From Acinetobacter junii CIP 64.5 (GTDB lineage Bacteria > Pseudomonadota > Gammaproteobacteria > Pseudomonadales > Moraxellaceae), in NCBI RefSeq assembly GCF_000368765.1, contig NZ_KB849655.1, positions 1,629,713 to 1,693,712 of the forward strand: a stretch of 64,000 nucleotides of DNA, written 5' to 3'. Of the stretch, positions 25,760-35,400 are shown one piece after another (within the stretch, counting starts at the first letter, position 1; the number at the start of each line of letters is the position of its first letter). The notes under the pieces were generated by a model. That model worked only from the letters and a program-made list of their open reading frames with translations, did no database searches and was not told where the DNA came from. The position numbers were made by a program, and so were the translations under genes.

Positions 25760-26956
25760 ATGCTTACAGATGCAAAAGTACGAAAGCTTAAACCCCTAGA
25801 AAAAAAAGCTCGTTATTCCGATGAGAAAGGTATGTACTTAGAAGTCACACCATCGGGCGGTATGTATTGGCGAATGAAGTTCCGCTTTAACGGTAAAGAA
25901 AATATTTTCAGCATCGGTACCTATCCTGAAACCTCACTGGCTCAAGCAAGAAGAATTCGAGACGAAGCTCGGTTAAAGTTAAAAGATGGGATTAATCCCA
26001 ACGAAGCGAAGAAGCAAAAGAAACAACAAGCTGCTGAAAATACGCTTTTCAAAGCACTTGCTATGGAATGGATGGAAGACCGTAAAGCTGTTATTAAAGA
26101 AAATACCTATTTACGTGATTTATCCGTATTTGAAAAAGACCTTTTCCCAGATTTAGGCAATATGCCTATTGATCAAATCAAAGGTAAAGATGTGCTTGCC
26201 TGTGCCAAAAAAATCGAAGAACGTGGCGCACAGGAAATGGCTAAACGCTCCATACCTTTAGCAGGTCGTATTTTCCGTTTTGCGATTCGTAAGGGTCTCA
26301 TCGAGAATGATCCGACACCTCATCTTCATGAGGCTTTAAAACCTCGTAAAGTGAAGCATATGGCACGTTTGGATATTTCTGAGTTCCCACCCTTCCTTGA
26401 GCGAATGGACCGCTATCATGGCAATCCAATGATTAAAACAGCCATTCAACTAATGACGCTGACTTTTGTACGCACAGCTGAACTCAGAATGATGGAGTGG
26501 AATGAGATTGATTTTGATAATCATTTATGGCGAATACCTGCTGAGAAAATGAAAATGGCTCAGCCTCACATTGTTCCATTATCCAAACAGGCAATTGAAC
26601 TCATTGAAGGATTACGGCCTCTCACCGGCAATAAGCAGTACGTTTTCTATAACCATAGCACGGCAAAGCCCATGAGTAGCAATGCACTCCTCTGTGTGAT
26701 CCGTACGATGGGCTATAACGGTAAAATGACTGGTCATGGATTCCGTGGACTTGCATCAACGACACTTCATGAGCAGGGCTATATGCATGATGCAATTGAA
26801 ATTCAGTTAGCACATCGAGTTGGTAATGCCGTATCTCAAGCTTATAACCATGCTCAACACTTAGAATATCGAATCAAGATGATGCAAGAATGGTCTGATT
26901 TTATTGATAGTTTGAGAAATAAAATTGTGCCTTTTCCGAAGCAAAAGATAGGGTAA
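25760..26956 (+). CDS. Tyrosine recombinase (integrase) of island B
   Basis: A complete P4-type integrase of 398 aa. It has the N-terminal DUF4102 arm-binding domain (MLTDAKVRKLKP...KARYSDEKGMYLEV), the SAM-like core-binding domain (about 95-190), and the catalytic domain with Arg in FVRTAELRMMEW (about 238), HGFRG (about 325) and Tyr in VSQAYNHA (about 361). It would integrate the island at the tRNA-Ser 3' end found 100 bases upstream. It is related to, but distinct from, the integrase at the left window edge and the fragment at 47937. No frameshift or missing residue is seen. Confidence 0.95.
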   Translation: MLTDAKVRKLKPLEKKARYSDEKGMYLEVTPSGGMYWRMKFRFNGKENIFSIGTYPETSLAQARRIRDEARLKLKDGINPNEAKKQKKQQAAENTLFKALAMEWMEDRKAVIKENTYLRDLSVFEKDLFPDLGNMPIDQIKGKDVLACAKKIEERGAQEMAKRSIPLAGRIFRFAIRKGLIENDPTPHLHEALKPRKVKHMARLDISEFPPFLERMDRYHGNPMIKTAIQLMTLTFVRTAELRMMEWNEIDFDNHLWRIPAEKMKMAQPHIVPLSKQAIELIEGLRPLTGNKQYVFYNHSTAKPMSSNALLCVIRTMGYNGKMTGHGFRGLASTTLHEQGYMHDAIEIQLAHRVGNAVSQAYNHAQHLEYRIKMMQEWSDFIDSLRNKIVPFPKQKIG

Positions 26957-27137
26957 ATAGTCTATGCAATAGGCTAAATTTTGGGCTATTTTGCAACGAT
27001 GATATTTTTCTCTTCAAAACTTCTAAAAGTTTCTATGGTAGGCTTTTTAGGGTAAGCGGATTAAATGGTTGATCTTACCTTTGCATGAGAGTGAGGCAAA
27101 CCGGCATCTCATCGGATTATCTGGTTGGCACTCCAAC

Positions 27138-27545
27138 CTACTGCTGATGCATGCTTCCCTCGCTAATTCCAGCAAGAACCCCACACGCCTTAACTTCCCG
27201 GTCATCGTTGCAACGCGCTCTTAGTGAAACGAGTTGTTTCTCAAGCGCCTGTAGAGCGGTTATCTGCGAGCGCACATGAGAGATGTGATCATCGAGCAAG
27301 GCATTGACAGCGGTACAGGACTGATGAGGGTCGTCCTGATAGCGCTTTAGTTCGTGAATTTCTGCCAGTGACAGATCCAGGATGCGGCAGCGACGAATAA
27401 AGGCCAGCCGCTCAACGTGTTTCTCGGTATAGACACGGTAACCGTTCTCCTGCCGACCAGGCGGCGGCAACAAGCCCTGCCGTTCGTAGAAGCGGATCGT
27501 CTGTGTATCTACCCCTACTGACTGTGCCAACTGACCAATACGCAT
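27138..27545 (-). CDS. MerR-family regulator, Cd(II)/Pb(II)-responsive type (CadR/PbrR-like)
   Basis: The N-terminal winged helix (MRIGQLAQSVGVDTQTIRFYERQGLL) and dimerisation helix are typical of MerR. Counting from MRIGQ, cysteines fall at 77, 112 and 121, which fits the three-cysteine soft-metal site of CadR/PbrR proteins. I chose MRIGQ (27545) because it is the canonical start; an in-frame upstream Met (27560) would add MRRNP. It is divergent from the transporter gene and should repress, then activate, the shared promoter on metal binding. The short C-terminal tail (GISEGSMHQQ) lacks the His-rich extension of some CadR proteins. Confidence 0.88.
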   Translation of the reverse strand: MRIGQLAQSVGVDTQTIRFYERQGLLPPPGRQENGYRVYTEKHVERLAFIRRCRILDLSLAEIHELKRYQDDPHQSCTAVNALLDDHISHVRSQITALQALEKQLVSLRARCNDDREVKACGVLAGISEGSMHQQ

Positions 27546-27576
27546 CGGGTTCCTCCGCAACGGATTCTCTACGCTA

Positions 27577-27607
27577 TTGACATTATAGCTACTATATAGT
27601 TTTAAAT
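27577..27607 (+). promoter_or_regulatory. MerR-type promoter/operator
   Basis: TTGACA (27577-27582) and TTAAAT (27602-27607) are separated by 19 bp, the over-long spacing that MerR-family activators correct. The palindrome ACTATATAGT lies in the spacer. It sits 34 bases before the transporter start. Confidence 0.5.
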
Positions 27608-27640
27608 GAAAACCCGATCACATTCAAGTGGAGTCATATC

Positions 27641-28537
27641 ATGAGTAAAAACTGCGGAGGCCCCTGTGGCGACCATGCAAGGCCTGCGGCGGATATCGAT
27701 ATGCAGGCCTCCTCCGAGGCGCCAGGGAGATGGGTCAGTGTTTATGCCGTGCCGAAGATGGACTGTCCATCAGAAGAGCGCATGATTCGCCTGGCCCTGA
27801 ACGGCGTTGAGGGGATTCGGGCACTGTCCTTCGACTTGTCGAACCGCCGGTTGAAGGTCGTGCATGACGGCGAGGCTGAGCCCATTACCGCGAAACTGGC
27901 GACCTTGGGGCTAGGCGCCTCGCTTCAGGAAACCGTCATTGCCGACCCAGAGACGATCAAGGCCGCTGAGAGCTCGGCAGTCTCTGCTACGCAGGAGTCA
28001 GGCACTCTGCGCGTGTTGCTCGGTATCAATGCGATCATGTTCGTGGTGGAAATGACTGCTGGCCTGATCGCCCAGTCTACCGGCCTGATCGCTGATTCCC
28101 TGGATATGTTTGCCGATGCAGCCGTCTATGGTCTGGCTCTCTATGCCGTAGGGCGCAGTGCGAAAATGCAGGTACGTGCCGCGCATCTGGCAGGGGTACT
28201 GCAACTGATTTTGGCTATCGGCGTACTCGTCGAGGTGGTGCGACGCTTTGTTTTCGGTAGTGAGCCTGAATCGCTGATGATGATGGCGATCGCCTTCGTC
28301 GCATTGATTGCCAATACCAGTTGTCTGCTGCTCATATCCAAACATCGGGAGGGCGGAGCGCACATGAAGGCAAGCTGGATATTCTCGGCCAACGACGTGG
28401 TGATCAACCTGGGGGTCATCACCGCCGGCGCTCTGGTCGCGTGGACCGGGTCCAATTATCCGGATCTGATTATCGGCACCATCGTGGGGGTAATTGTACT
28501 TAACGGTGCTAGACGCATTTTGGCGTTGAAGGGTTAA
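27641..28537 (+). CDS. Cation diffusion facilitator-like metal transporter
   Basis: The 298-aa protein has an N-terminal soluble segment (about 30-100) resembling an HMA metal-binding fold, with MDCPSEE in place of the usual CxxC. It is followed by about six hydrophobic helices from residue 125, with SLDMFADAAVY (DxxxD) in the second helix and SANDVVINLG in the fifth, as in CDF exporters such as CzcD. It should export Cd, Zn or a similar ion from the cytoplasm. It lies downstream of the MerR-type promoter and 3 bases before lspA, so the two are co-transcribed. The usual long cytoplasmic C-terminal domain of CDF proteins is absent. Confidence 0.85.
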   Translation: MSKNCGGPCGDHARPAADIDMQASSEAPGRWVSVYAVPKMDCPSEERMIRLALNGVEGIRALSFDLSNRRLKVVHDGEAEPITAKLATLGLGASLQETVIADPETIKAAESSAVSATQESGTLRVLLGINAIMFVVEMTAGLIAQSTGLIADSLDMFADAAVYGLALYAVGRSAKMQVRAAHLAGVLQLILAIGVLVEVVRRFVFGSEPESLMMMAIAFVALIANTSCLLLISKHREGGAHMKASWIFSANDVVINLGVITAGALVAWTGSNYPDLIIGTIVGVIVLNGARRILALKG

Positions 28538-28540
28538 ATA

Positions 28541-29053
28541 ATGCTCATTATTGGCAAAAAGCTCTCGCCGTATGCCCTATTGTCCATATCGGGCCTGCTG
28601 GCAGCGTCTGATCAGGCCGTAAAATGGCTGGTGCAACAATCAATGGCATATGGCGAGTCTATTTCAGTGACCTCATTCTTTAACTGGGTACACGTATGGA
28701 ATACCGGTGCCGCATTCAGTCTTTTTGCGAATGGTGGAGGCTGGCAGCGCTACTTTTTTATCGGAATCGCGGTAGTGGTCTCGATTTTTCTGATCAAGCT
28801 GATCCTTGAAAATCGTCATAAAGGAGAAGCCATCGCTTACAGTCTTATCCTCGGTGGCGCCATGGGCAACCTGATTGACCGGGTCTTTCGCGGCTATGTT
28901 GTGGATTCCATTGATTTCTATTGGCGAGACTGGCATTGGCCGGCCTTCAACCTGGCTGATATTGCAATTGTCCTCGGTGCCTTACTTTTAGTTTCCAGCA
29001 GCTTGTTGGGTAAAAAAGCAAACACCAATGCCGAGTCGGATGGATCTGACTGA
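28541..29053 (+). CDS. lspA: Signal peptidase II, mobile-element copy
   Basis: At 170 aa it has the normal LspA length, with four membrane helices. The conserved blocks are present: WNTGAAFS, the GAMGNLIDRV motif, VVDSIDFY with one catalytic Asp, and FNLADIAI with the other. It removes signal peptides from prolipoproteins in the inner membrane. The host must already have a chromosomal lspA, so this is an extra copy carried by the ISPpu12-like element. Its GC-rich codon use differs from the surrounding Acinetobacter genes. Why a metal-resistance element carries it is not clear. Confidence 0.93.
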   Translation: MLIIGKKLSPYALLSISGLLAASDQAVKWLVQQSMAYGESISVTSFFNWVHVWNTGAAFSLFANGGGWQRYFFIGIAVVVSIFLIKLILENRHKGEAIAYSLILGGAMGNLIDRVFRGYVVDSIDFYWRDWHWPAFNLADIAIVLGALLLVSSSLLGKKANTNAESDGSD

Positions 29054-29074
29054 CACCTACGCCTATACAACACC

Positions 29075-30365
29075 ATGACCGAACTTCCCGACAACATCCT
29101 TCACCTGCCGCAATACCAAGTACTGGGCTGCAAATCAACCGACGACGAAATGCACTTCCAGGTGGACGTGCCCGATCCCATCGCCTGCGAGGAATGCGGC
29201 GTGCAGGGTGAGTTCGTACGGTTCGGCAAGCGTGACGTTCCCTATCGTGATCTGCCCATCCACGGCAAGCGGGTCACTCTCTGGGTGGTCCGCCGCCGAT
29301 ACACCTGCCGGGCCTGCAAGACAACATTCAGGCCCCAGCTACCGGAGATGATGGACGGATTCCGTATGACACTGCGGCTGCATGAGTAGGTGGAGAAGGA
29401 ATCCTTCAACCACCCCTACACCTTTGTGGCGGCACAGACCGGCCTGGACGAGAAGACGGTGCGCGACATCTTCAACGCCCGCGCCGAGTTGCTGGGGCGC
29501 TGGCACCGCTTCGAGACGCCCCGCATCCTGGGCATTGACGAGCTATACCTGAACAAGCGCTACCGCTGCATTCTGACCCAACATTGAGGAGCGAACCCTG
29601 CTCGACCTGCTGGCCACCCGCCGCCAGGACGTGGTGACCAACTACCTGATGAAGCTGAAAGACCGGCAGAAGGTCGAGATCGTCAGCATGGACATGTGGA
29701 ACCCCTACCGGGCAGCGGTCAAGGCTGTGCTGCCCCAGGCCCGTATCGTGGTCGATAAGTTCCATGTGGTGCGCATGGCCAACGATGCCCTAGAGAGAGT
29801 GCGCAAGGACCTCAGAAAGGAGCTGAAACCGTCCCAGAGCCGGACTCTCAAGGGAGACCGGAAAATCCTGCTGAAACGCGCTCACGAAGTCTCAGACCGG
29901 GAGCGCCTCATCATGGAGACCTGGACAGGCGCGTTCCCGCAACTGCTGGCCGCCTACGAGCACAAGGAGCGCTTCTACGGCATCTGGGACGCCACCACAC
30001 GGCTCCAGGCAGAAGCCGCCCTGGACGAGTGGATAGCTACCATCCCGAAGGGCCAAAAGGAAGTCTGGAGCGATCTGGTCAGGGCAGTGGGAAACTGGCG
30101 CGAAGAGACCATGACCTACTTCGAGACGGACATGCCCGTCACCAACGCTTACACGGAGTCCATCAACCGACTGGCCAAGGACAAGAACCGTGAAGGGCGC
30201 GGTTACTCCTTCGAGGTGATGCGGGCACGAATGCTCTACACCACGAAGCACAAGAAGAAGGCACCGACTGCGAAGGTCTCTCCTTTCTACAAGAAAACCA
30301 TCGGTTACGGACTGCCGGACTTCGCAGAGGAACTCAACTACGGAGTCGATCTATCAACCATCTGA
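29075..30365 (+). pseudogene. tnpA: ISL3-family transposase, inactivated by a stop and a frameshift
   Basis: The N-terminal zinc finger is intact (CEECGVQ...CRACKTTF), as are the DDE blocks ILGIDELYL, IVSMDMWNPYR and NAYTESINRLAK, but in three pieces. A TAG at 29387-29389 interrupts LHE-VEKESF, where CAG would be expected. Near 29577-29580 an extra C (ACCCAAC for ACCAAC) shifts the frame from ILT to the downstream EERTLLDLLATRRQ. From 29631 the frame stays open to 30365. Either the element is now non-autonomous or there are two assembly errors. Confidence 0.9.
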
Positions 30366-30428
30366 GGGTGGTATCAGATTGATGGGGTGAAGGTGCCCCA
30401 TCAACCATTAAATCCGTATACCCGCTTT

Positions 30429-30464
30429 TTATTCCAGTAGCCACCGAAGTGGCTACTGGAATAA
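30429..30464. other. 16-bp perfect hairpin with UUCG loop on the minus strand
   Basis: TTATTCCAGTAGCCAC (30429-30444), CGAA, GTGGCTACTGGAATAA (30449-30464). Read leftward, as the restriction operon is transcribed, the loop is the extra-stable C(UUCG)G. There is no T-run. It lies 83 bases past the last gene of the restriction operon and directly at the ISPpu12-like insertion point. The remaining 30465-30546 shows nothing else. Confidence 0.6.
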
Positions 30465-30546
30465 AGTTAAATATCATTTTGATAAATAATTAAACAATAT
30501 ATTGAATATGTAGAATGATCTAAGATTACCTTGACTTACAGTTTCC

Positions 30547-32418
30547 TTATAATACAGCTGTAATAACTTGATCTATGTTTGTACGTTGCTCATTTTCATC
30601 AGCAAATTTATATTGGTCTATTCTTTGCCCATTAATTGTCCAAGCCAAAAGAGCTAAATTCAATAAAACTTGCTGACGCTGTAGAATCTGCTCCTTTTTC
30701 CATTCAGTAAAAGCATATTTATAATCATGGATAAATTGATTCGTTGAGGTATTTTTACCAATACTAAACTCATTATCTAGCATTTTACTTAGTACTAATG
30801 CTGAATTTTTATACTCAGATTGCTTTTGTTTAAACCAATCTGCACTTAGGTTATTAAAATTATTAACAGACTGATTAATCTGACTTTCTAATAATGTCAC
30901 ATTACCTAACATATAAACTTGGCCACTATATTCTAAATAGTCAGCCCCATACTCTTCAGGAATTACATCAGCCTTAGGTGTCTGAGGTAAAATATGTTCA
31001 ACTTGCAGACTTTGGATAAATCCATGATCCTTCAGTGGCATATTACAAAGCTCAGCCGCTTTATTTTCCAATGTACCTAGAATATAACGCAGACGATAAA
31101 GCGGATTAAAAGCATCATGACGTTTCGTTAAGAAGGTTTGTTTAAATTCTGCCGCCTTTTTAGTTATATATTTTGCAATAGTTTTTTCAACAGCAACTTT
31201 TACCTGTTCAATGGTTTTTAAGCCACGGAAATATTGCACCCATATACTAAAATTATTCTCGTTATATTTTGCCTGTATACCTAATGTATTACTCACAAAA
31301 AACAAAGTTTCTAATTGTTTTGCAAGATAATTGATCACTTCATCTTCACAATTAACATCTAGGGCCAACAACAGTAATAAGTGCTGTCTGGACATATATT
31401 TATTAATGTAGCCTATATTAACTACAGCAGGGTAAGCTTGATGATGGTCAGCTAAACTTGTCGCATTAACTAATTTTGAATAGCGTTCTGAAGCACTCAA
31501 TAATGCATTTACAAATTCGATTGGTTTATTTTTATAGTTGATTAATGGCTCACCCTCAGAAATGATCCATTTATAAATATCTTCCTCACGTAGAATTCCA
31601 TTATTACAGTAACGTGCCATTAAGAAATATCGTAGGAAGCGTAATGGGTTCTCCCCTTCCTTACATGCATGAATATTTCCAACAACCATTTTCCATTTAG
31701 ATTTGATATCAGGAAAATCTTTTTCATTAGCTTCACTAAAAATAAGATTTTTGACCAAATCCATAGCATCCAGGCTTGCCCCACGCTGATTACTGGTTTC
31801 AAATATTTTCAATGCGCCATGAAGGTCCGCAGAAACAATAAAAACCAGGACAATTTTATTAAAAAAGAAAGTAATAAAATCAACCAGATGCTCTTGTCCT
31901 TCATTCTTCAAACTTGCAATATATTCATACATCGCATCATAGGCAGCCTGCATTTTTTGAATAGATGGCGTAACTTTACCTTTGTATTCTTTTTTATGAA
32001 TAAGATAGCCTAAATAATTTTGGCTTTCTTCGTATTGCAACTCTACACGGTTTTGATGGGATGCCGTTTTCATATTGAAAGTCGATAACCATGATTTAAT
32101 CGCGTTATAAAAGTTTTCAGCAGATTCAGTACGGGTAATACTTTCTAAAAAATCTTTTAACGCACAGAGAGTTAGTACGATTGTAGTAAGACGTTGCTGA
32201 CCATCTATGACATCATAATTATCCTGTTTTTTAACAATAATTACTGACCCTAGATAGTAGCTCGAATCATTATTTGAAGTTTCAAAAGCATTATCTATAT
32301 CTGTGATGAATTGTTTTACTTGATCATTAGCTTTCCATACATATTCCCTTTGATAATCAGGAACAATAAAGAATTGATTAATATCTGAAATACTTTTTAC
32401 TTGGGCATCAATTTGCAT
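30547..32418 (-). CDS. GmrSD-like DUF262/DUF1524 nuclease
   Basis: A 623-aa protein. The N-terminal DUF262 domain has VPDYQREYVWK (about 19-29) and DVIDGQQRLTT (about 68-78), the ParB/Srx-like NTPase-nuclease motifs of GmrS. The C-terminal DUF1524 domain has VEHILPQTP (about 474), an HNH-type motif as in GmrD. GmrSD is a type IV restriction enzyme acting on modified phage DNA, and BrxU-type relatives occur in BREX islands. I start it at the ATG at 32418, with a purine-rich GGGGGGAAAGAG upstream. A GTG at 32457 would overlap hsdR. It is the last gene of the restriction operon. Confidence 0.85.
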   Translation of the reverse strand: MQIDAQVKSISDINQFFIVPDYQREYVWKANDQVKQFITDIDNAFETSNNDSSYYLGSVIIVKKQDNYDVIDGQQRLTTIVLTLCALKDFLESITRTESAENFYNAIKSWLSTFNMKTASHQNRVELQYEESQNYLGYLIHKKEYKGKVTPSIQKMQAAYDAMYEYIASLKNEGQEHLVDFITFFFNKIVLVFIVSADLHGALKIFETSNQRGASLDAMDLVKNLIFSEANEKDFPDIKSKWKMVVGNIHACKEGENPLRFLRYFLMARYCNNGILREEDIYKWIISEGEPLINYKNKPIEFVNALLSASERYSKLVNATSLADHHQAYPAVVNIGYINKYMSRQHLLLLLALDVNCEDEVINYLAKQLETLFFVSNTLGIQAKYNENNFSIWVQYFRGLKTIEQVKVAVEKTIAKYITKKAAEFKQTFLTKRHDAFNPLYRLRYILGTLENKAAELCNMPLKDHGFIQSLQVEHILPQTPKADVIPEEYGADYLEYSGQVYMLGNVTLLESQINQSVNNFNNLSADWFKQKQSEYKNSALVLSKMLDNEFSIGKNTSTNQFIHDYKYAFTEWKKEQILQRQQVLLNLALLAWTINGQRIDQYKFADENEQRTNIDQVITAVL

Positions 32419-32446
32419 TCTCTTTCCCCCCTCTCCCTCTCTAAAA

Positions 32447-35400
32447 TTACCCACCACTCAACATATCAAAGATCACCCGCGCAAATATGCTGGCTTTCGC
32501 CGGATCAGACAGTAACTGCATCATCTGTTCCTGATGTGCCGCACTACTGCCAAGAATGGCATCATCCATGGCTTTCGGGAAATCACCCAGCATGGCCTGT
32601 TCACGGGTATTGTTGGCAATCTGCTTCATCACAATCTCATTTTCCGCCAGCTTGTCACGTACCGTATAGGCATAGTTCAGCATGTCTTTATCGGTTAGGT
32701 TATCAGTGATAAAGACATCATTCAGACGCTCAATGATCTGTGACAGGAATTCTTCTTTCTTATCGCGTGGCTTGGCTGCACCGAGGTCATTGCCCGGTTC
32801 CAACTTAAAATCTTCGGCATCTTCTTTCAGCTTGATGTCCTGCTGACGGATCTTGGACAGGCGGTAATGGCTCATACTAACATTACTTAAGTCCACCTCA
32901 TCGTCTTTCGTTGCGGTTTCACGCAGCAATGGACGCAGGTTACGCGCATACAGACTGAGCTTCTCCAGTTCTTTGTCATCGTAGTCCACGATCTGTGACA
33001 TAAACTCGTAGAAACGGGTAAAACTTCCCAAGTCTTTTTTAAAGATTTCCAGCTTGTCTTTTTCAAGCTTGGCCTCTTTAAAGGCATTGTCGGCATTAGC
33101 AATCAGCACCGCTTCATTGGTTTTCTTGCAGCGTTCCAGCATATCGCGACTGTTGTTATAGGCTTCGATGGCTTGGCTATAGCGTTTCTGCCAGCGTTCA
33201 ACCGCAGGCTTGCAAATGTTACTGATCGCGGCATTGGATTTGTTCTTGGTAAAGAACGCTTCGACAAACTGTTCAACTTCCGTCCACAGAAAAATCTTGC
33301 TGGCTTTCAGCTTTTCAAACAGGTCAAAGATCTGATCTGGATTGGAAACATCGGCCAGTTCAGCGGTTTGGTAATACGGTTGGAAGGCCGCCAGGATATC
33401 TTCAGGATCGTTAAAGAAGTCCAAGACAAAGGTGCCAGATTCCGCCTTGCCCGGATAGGTGCGGTTCAGGCGTGACAGGGTTTGTACGCACTCAACACCA
33501 CCCAGCTTTTTGTCTACGTACATGGCACACAGTTTCGGTTGGTCAAAGCCAGTCTGGAACTTGTTAGCCACCAGCATCACCTGATAGTCATCACTGTCAA
33601 AGGCCTTGCGCATTTCCCGACCTTTCAGCCCCGGGTTCATGTTGCGTTCATTAAAGGTCTGCCCGACTAAACCACTGCTGTCGGTATCCTTGTCATTAAA
33701 CTCAACCTCACCCGAGAATGCGACCATAGCCTGAATGGACTTATAGCCCTGATCCGTCACGTATTTATCAAAAGCGAGCTTGTAACGCACCGCTTCTTTA
33801 CGTGAACTGGTCACCACCATGGCTTTGGCCTGTCCACCCAATAAGCCCATCACGTTATTTTTGAAATGCTCGACAATGACTTTCACTTTCTGAGAAATGT
33901 TGTGGTCATGCAGGCGCACCCACTGATTCAGTCTGATCTTGGCTTTTTTGGCATCGACCTGTTTGTCGGCTTCTTCAATTTTCTGTTTGAGTTTATACAC
34001 CACTTTATAGTTGGTATAGTTTTTCAGCACATCCAGAATAAAGCCTTCTTCAATGGCTTGGCGCATGGAGTAAACATGGAAGGCTTCCGGCTTGTTCTGC
34101 TTGGATGGCGGTAGCTCAGGATTGGGTACACGGCCAAACAGTTGCAGGGTTTTGTCTTTCGGTGTCGCGGTAAAGGCATAGTAGCTGAGGTTATTACTGC
34201 CCTTACGTGCAGCCACCACCGCATCCAGAATATCTTCCGAAGACAGTTCAGCATCCTCTTCGCGCTCTTCCAGCATCAACACTTCTTTGAGTTGTCGTGC
34301 CGTAGAGCCGCTTTGTGAAGAATGCGCTTCATCGGCAATCACCGCATAACGTCGCTGTTTCAGATTGGTACTGTTTTCAATCGCACGCAACACAAAGGGG
34401 AAAGTCTGAATGGTCACAATGATAATCGGCTGTGATGTTTCCAGTGCCTTGGCCAGTTTTTCCGACTTGGAGCCATCACCCTCTTTGTTATTGATGCGTC
34501 CGACCACGCCATCGGCATGTTCAAACTGATAGATGGTGTCCTGTAGCTGGGCATCCAGAATGGTACGATCAGTGACCACAATCACCGAATCAAACAGTTT
34601 CTGATTGTGTTGATCGTACAGGGTCGACAGCTGATGTGCTGTCCAGGCAATTGAGTTGGACTTGCCTGAACCTGCACTGTGCTGAATCAGATATTTCTGT
34701 CCAGTGCCCTCCTCTAAGGCGGCATTGATCAGTTTGGTGACCACATTCCACTGGTGGTAACGTGGGAAGATCAGCAGTTCTTTTTTGTACTTGCGGCCTT
34801 CCCAGTCTTCTTTTTCTTCAATTTGCAGATGGACAAAACGTCCAATGATATTCAGCAAATTGTCTGGGGTGAGAACTTCATTCCACAGATAGGCCGTAGC
34901 GTACTGATTCTGGTCTTCTGGCACATCATTGCCTGCGCCACCGTCATGCGTGCCTTTATTGAATGGCAGGAAGAAAGTATCTTCTCCGGCCAGTTGGGTC
35001 GCCATATAGACTTCGTATTGACTCACGGCAAAGTGTACCAATGCGCCACGCTTAAACATCAGCAAGGGTTCAGGCTTGTTGGTTTCTGGATCTTTCGGCA
35101 AGCGGGTGCGTTTGTACTGCAACATGGCATTCTGCACCGCCTGTTTAAACTCGGACTTGAGTTCCAGTGTTGCCACAGGAAAGCCGTTTATAAACAGCAC
35201 CAAGTCAATACGCCATTTCTTGGCCTGTTTGCCCATGTCCTGTAACTCGGCAGCCGTAACATACGGGCTATAGACCAATTCTGGCACAATGCGGCAGATG
35301 TTCTTTTTGTAATTGGCTAAGGTATCGGGATTTAGCGCATGTTCTGGTTTAAACTGACAGAGGAAAAAACGTGCGCTGCGGGTTTTCACTCCGTGACGCA

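Larger units (their letters stand above)
27050..30423 (+). mobile_element. ISPpu12-like ISL3-family element (3374 bp)
   Basis: The ends are 24-bp inverted repeats with three mismatches: GGGTAAGCGGATTAAATGGTTGAT at 27050-27073 against the complement of 30400-30423. An exact 8-bp target duplication, GCTTTTTA, flanks it at 27042-27049 and 30424-30431. Gene content (merR-like, cation transporter, lspA, ISL3 tnpA) and length correspond to the ISPpu12 type first described on a Pseudomonas plasmid. It is much more GC-rich than its surroundings, so it was imported from another genus. Its transposase gene is broken. Confidence 0.93.

Noticed and set aside
29472..30251. Leftward frames within the ISL3 transposase region
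   Set aside because: The high GC content opens the opposite frames; the transposase reading has clear catalytic motifs.
30429..30464. Hairpin as a classical intrinsic terminator
   Set aside because: No T-run follows on either strand, so I list it only as a structured element.
34754..35245. 163-codon plus-strand frame inside hsdR
   Set aside because: It is opposite the conserved nuclease/helicase region of hsdR and its composition is that of a complement.
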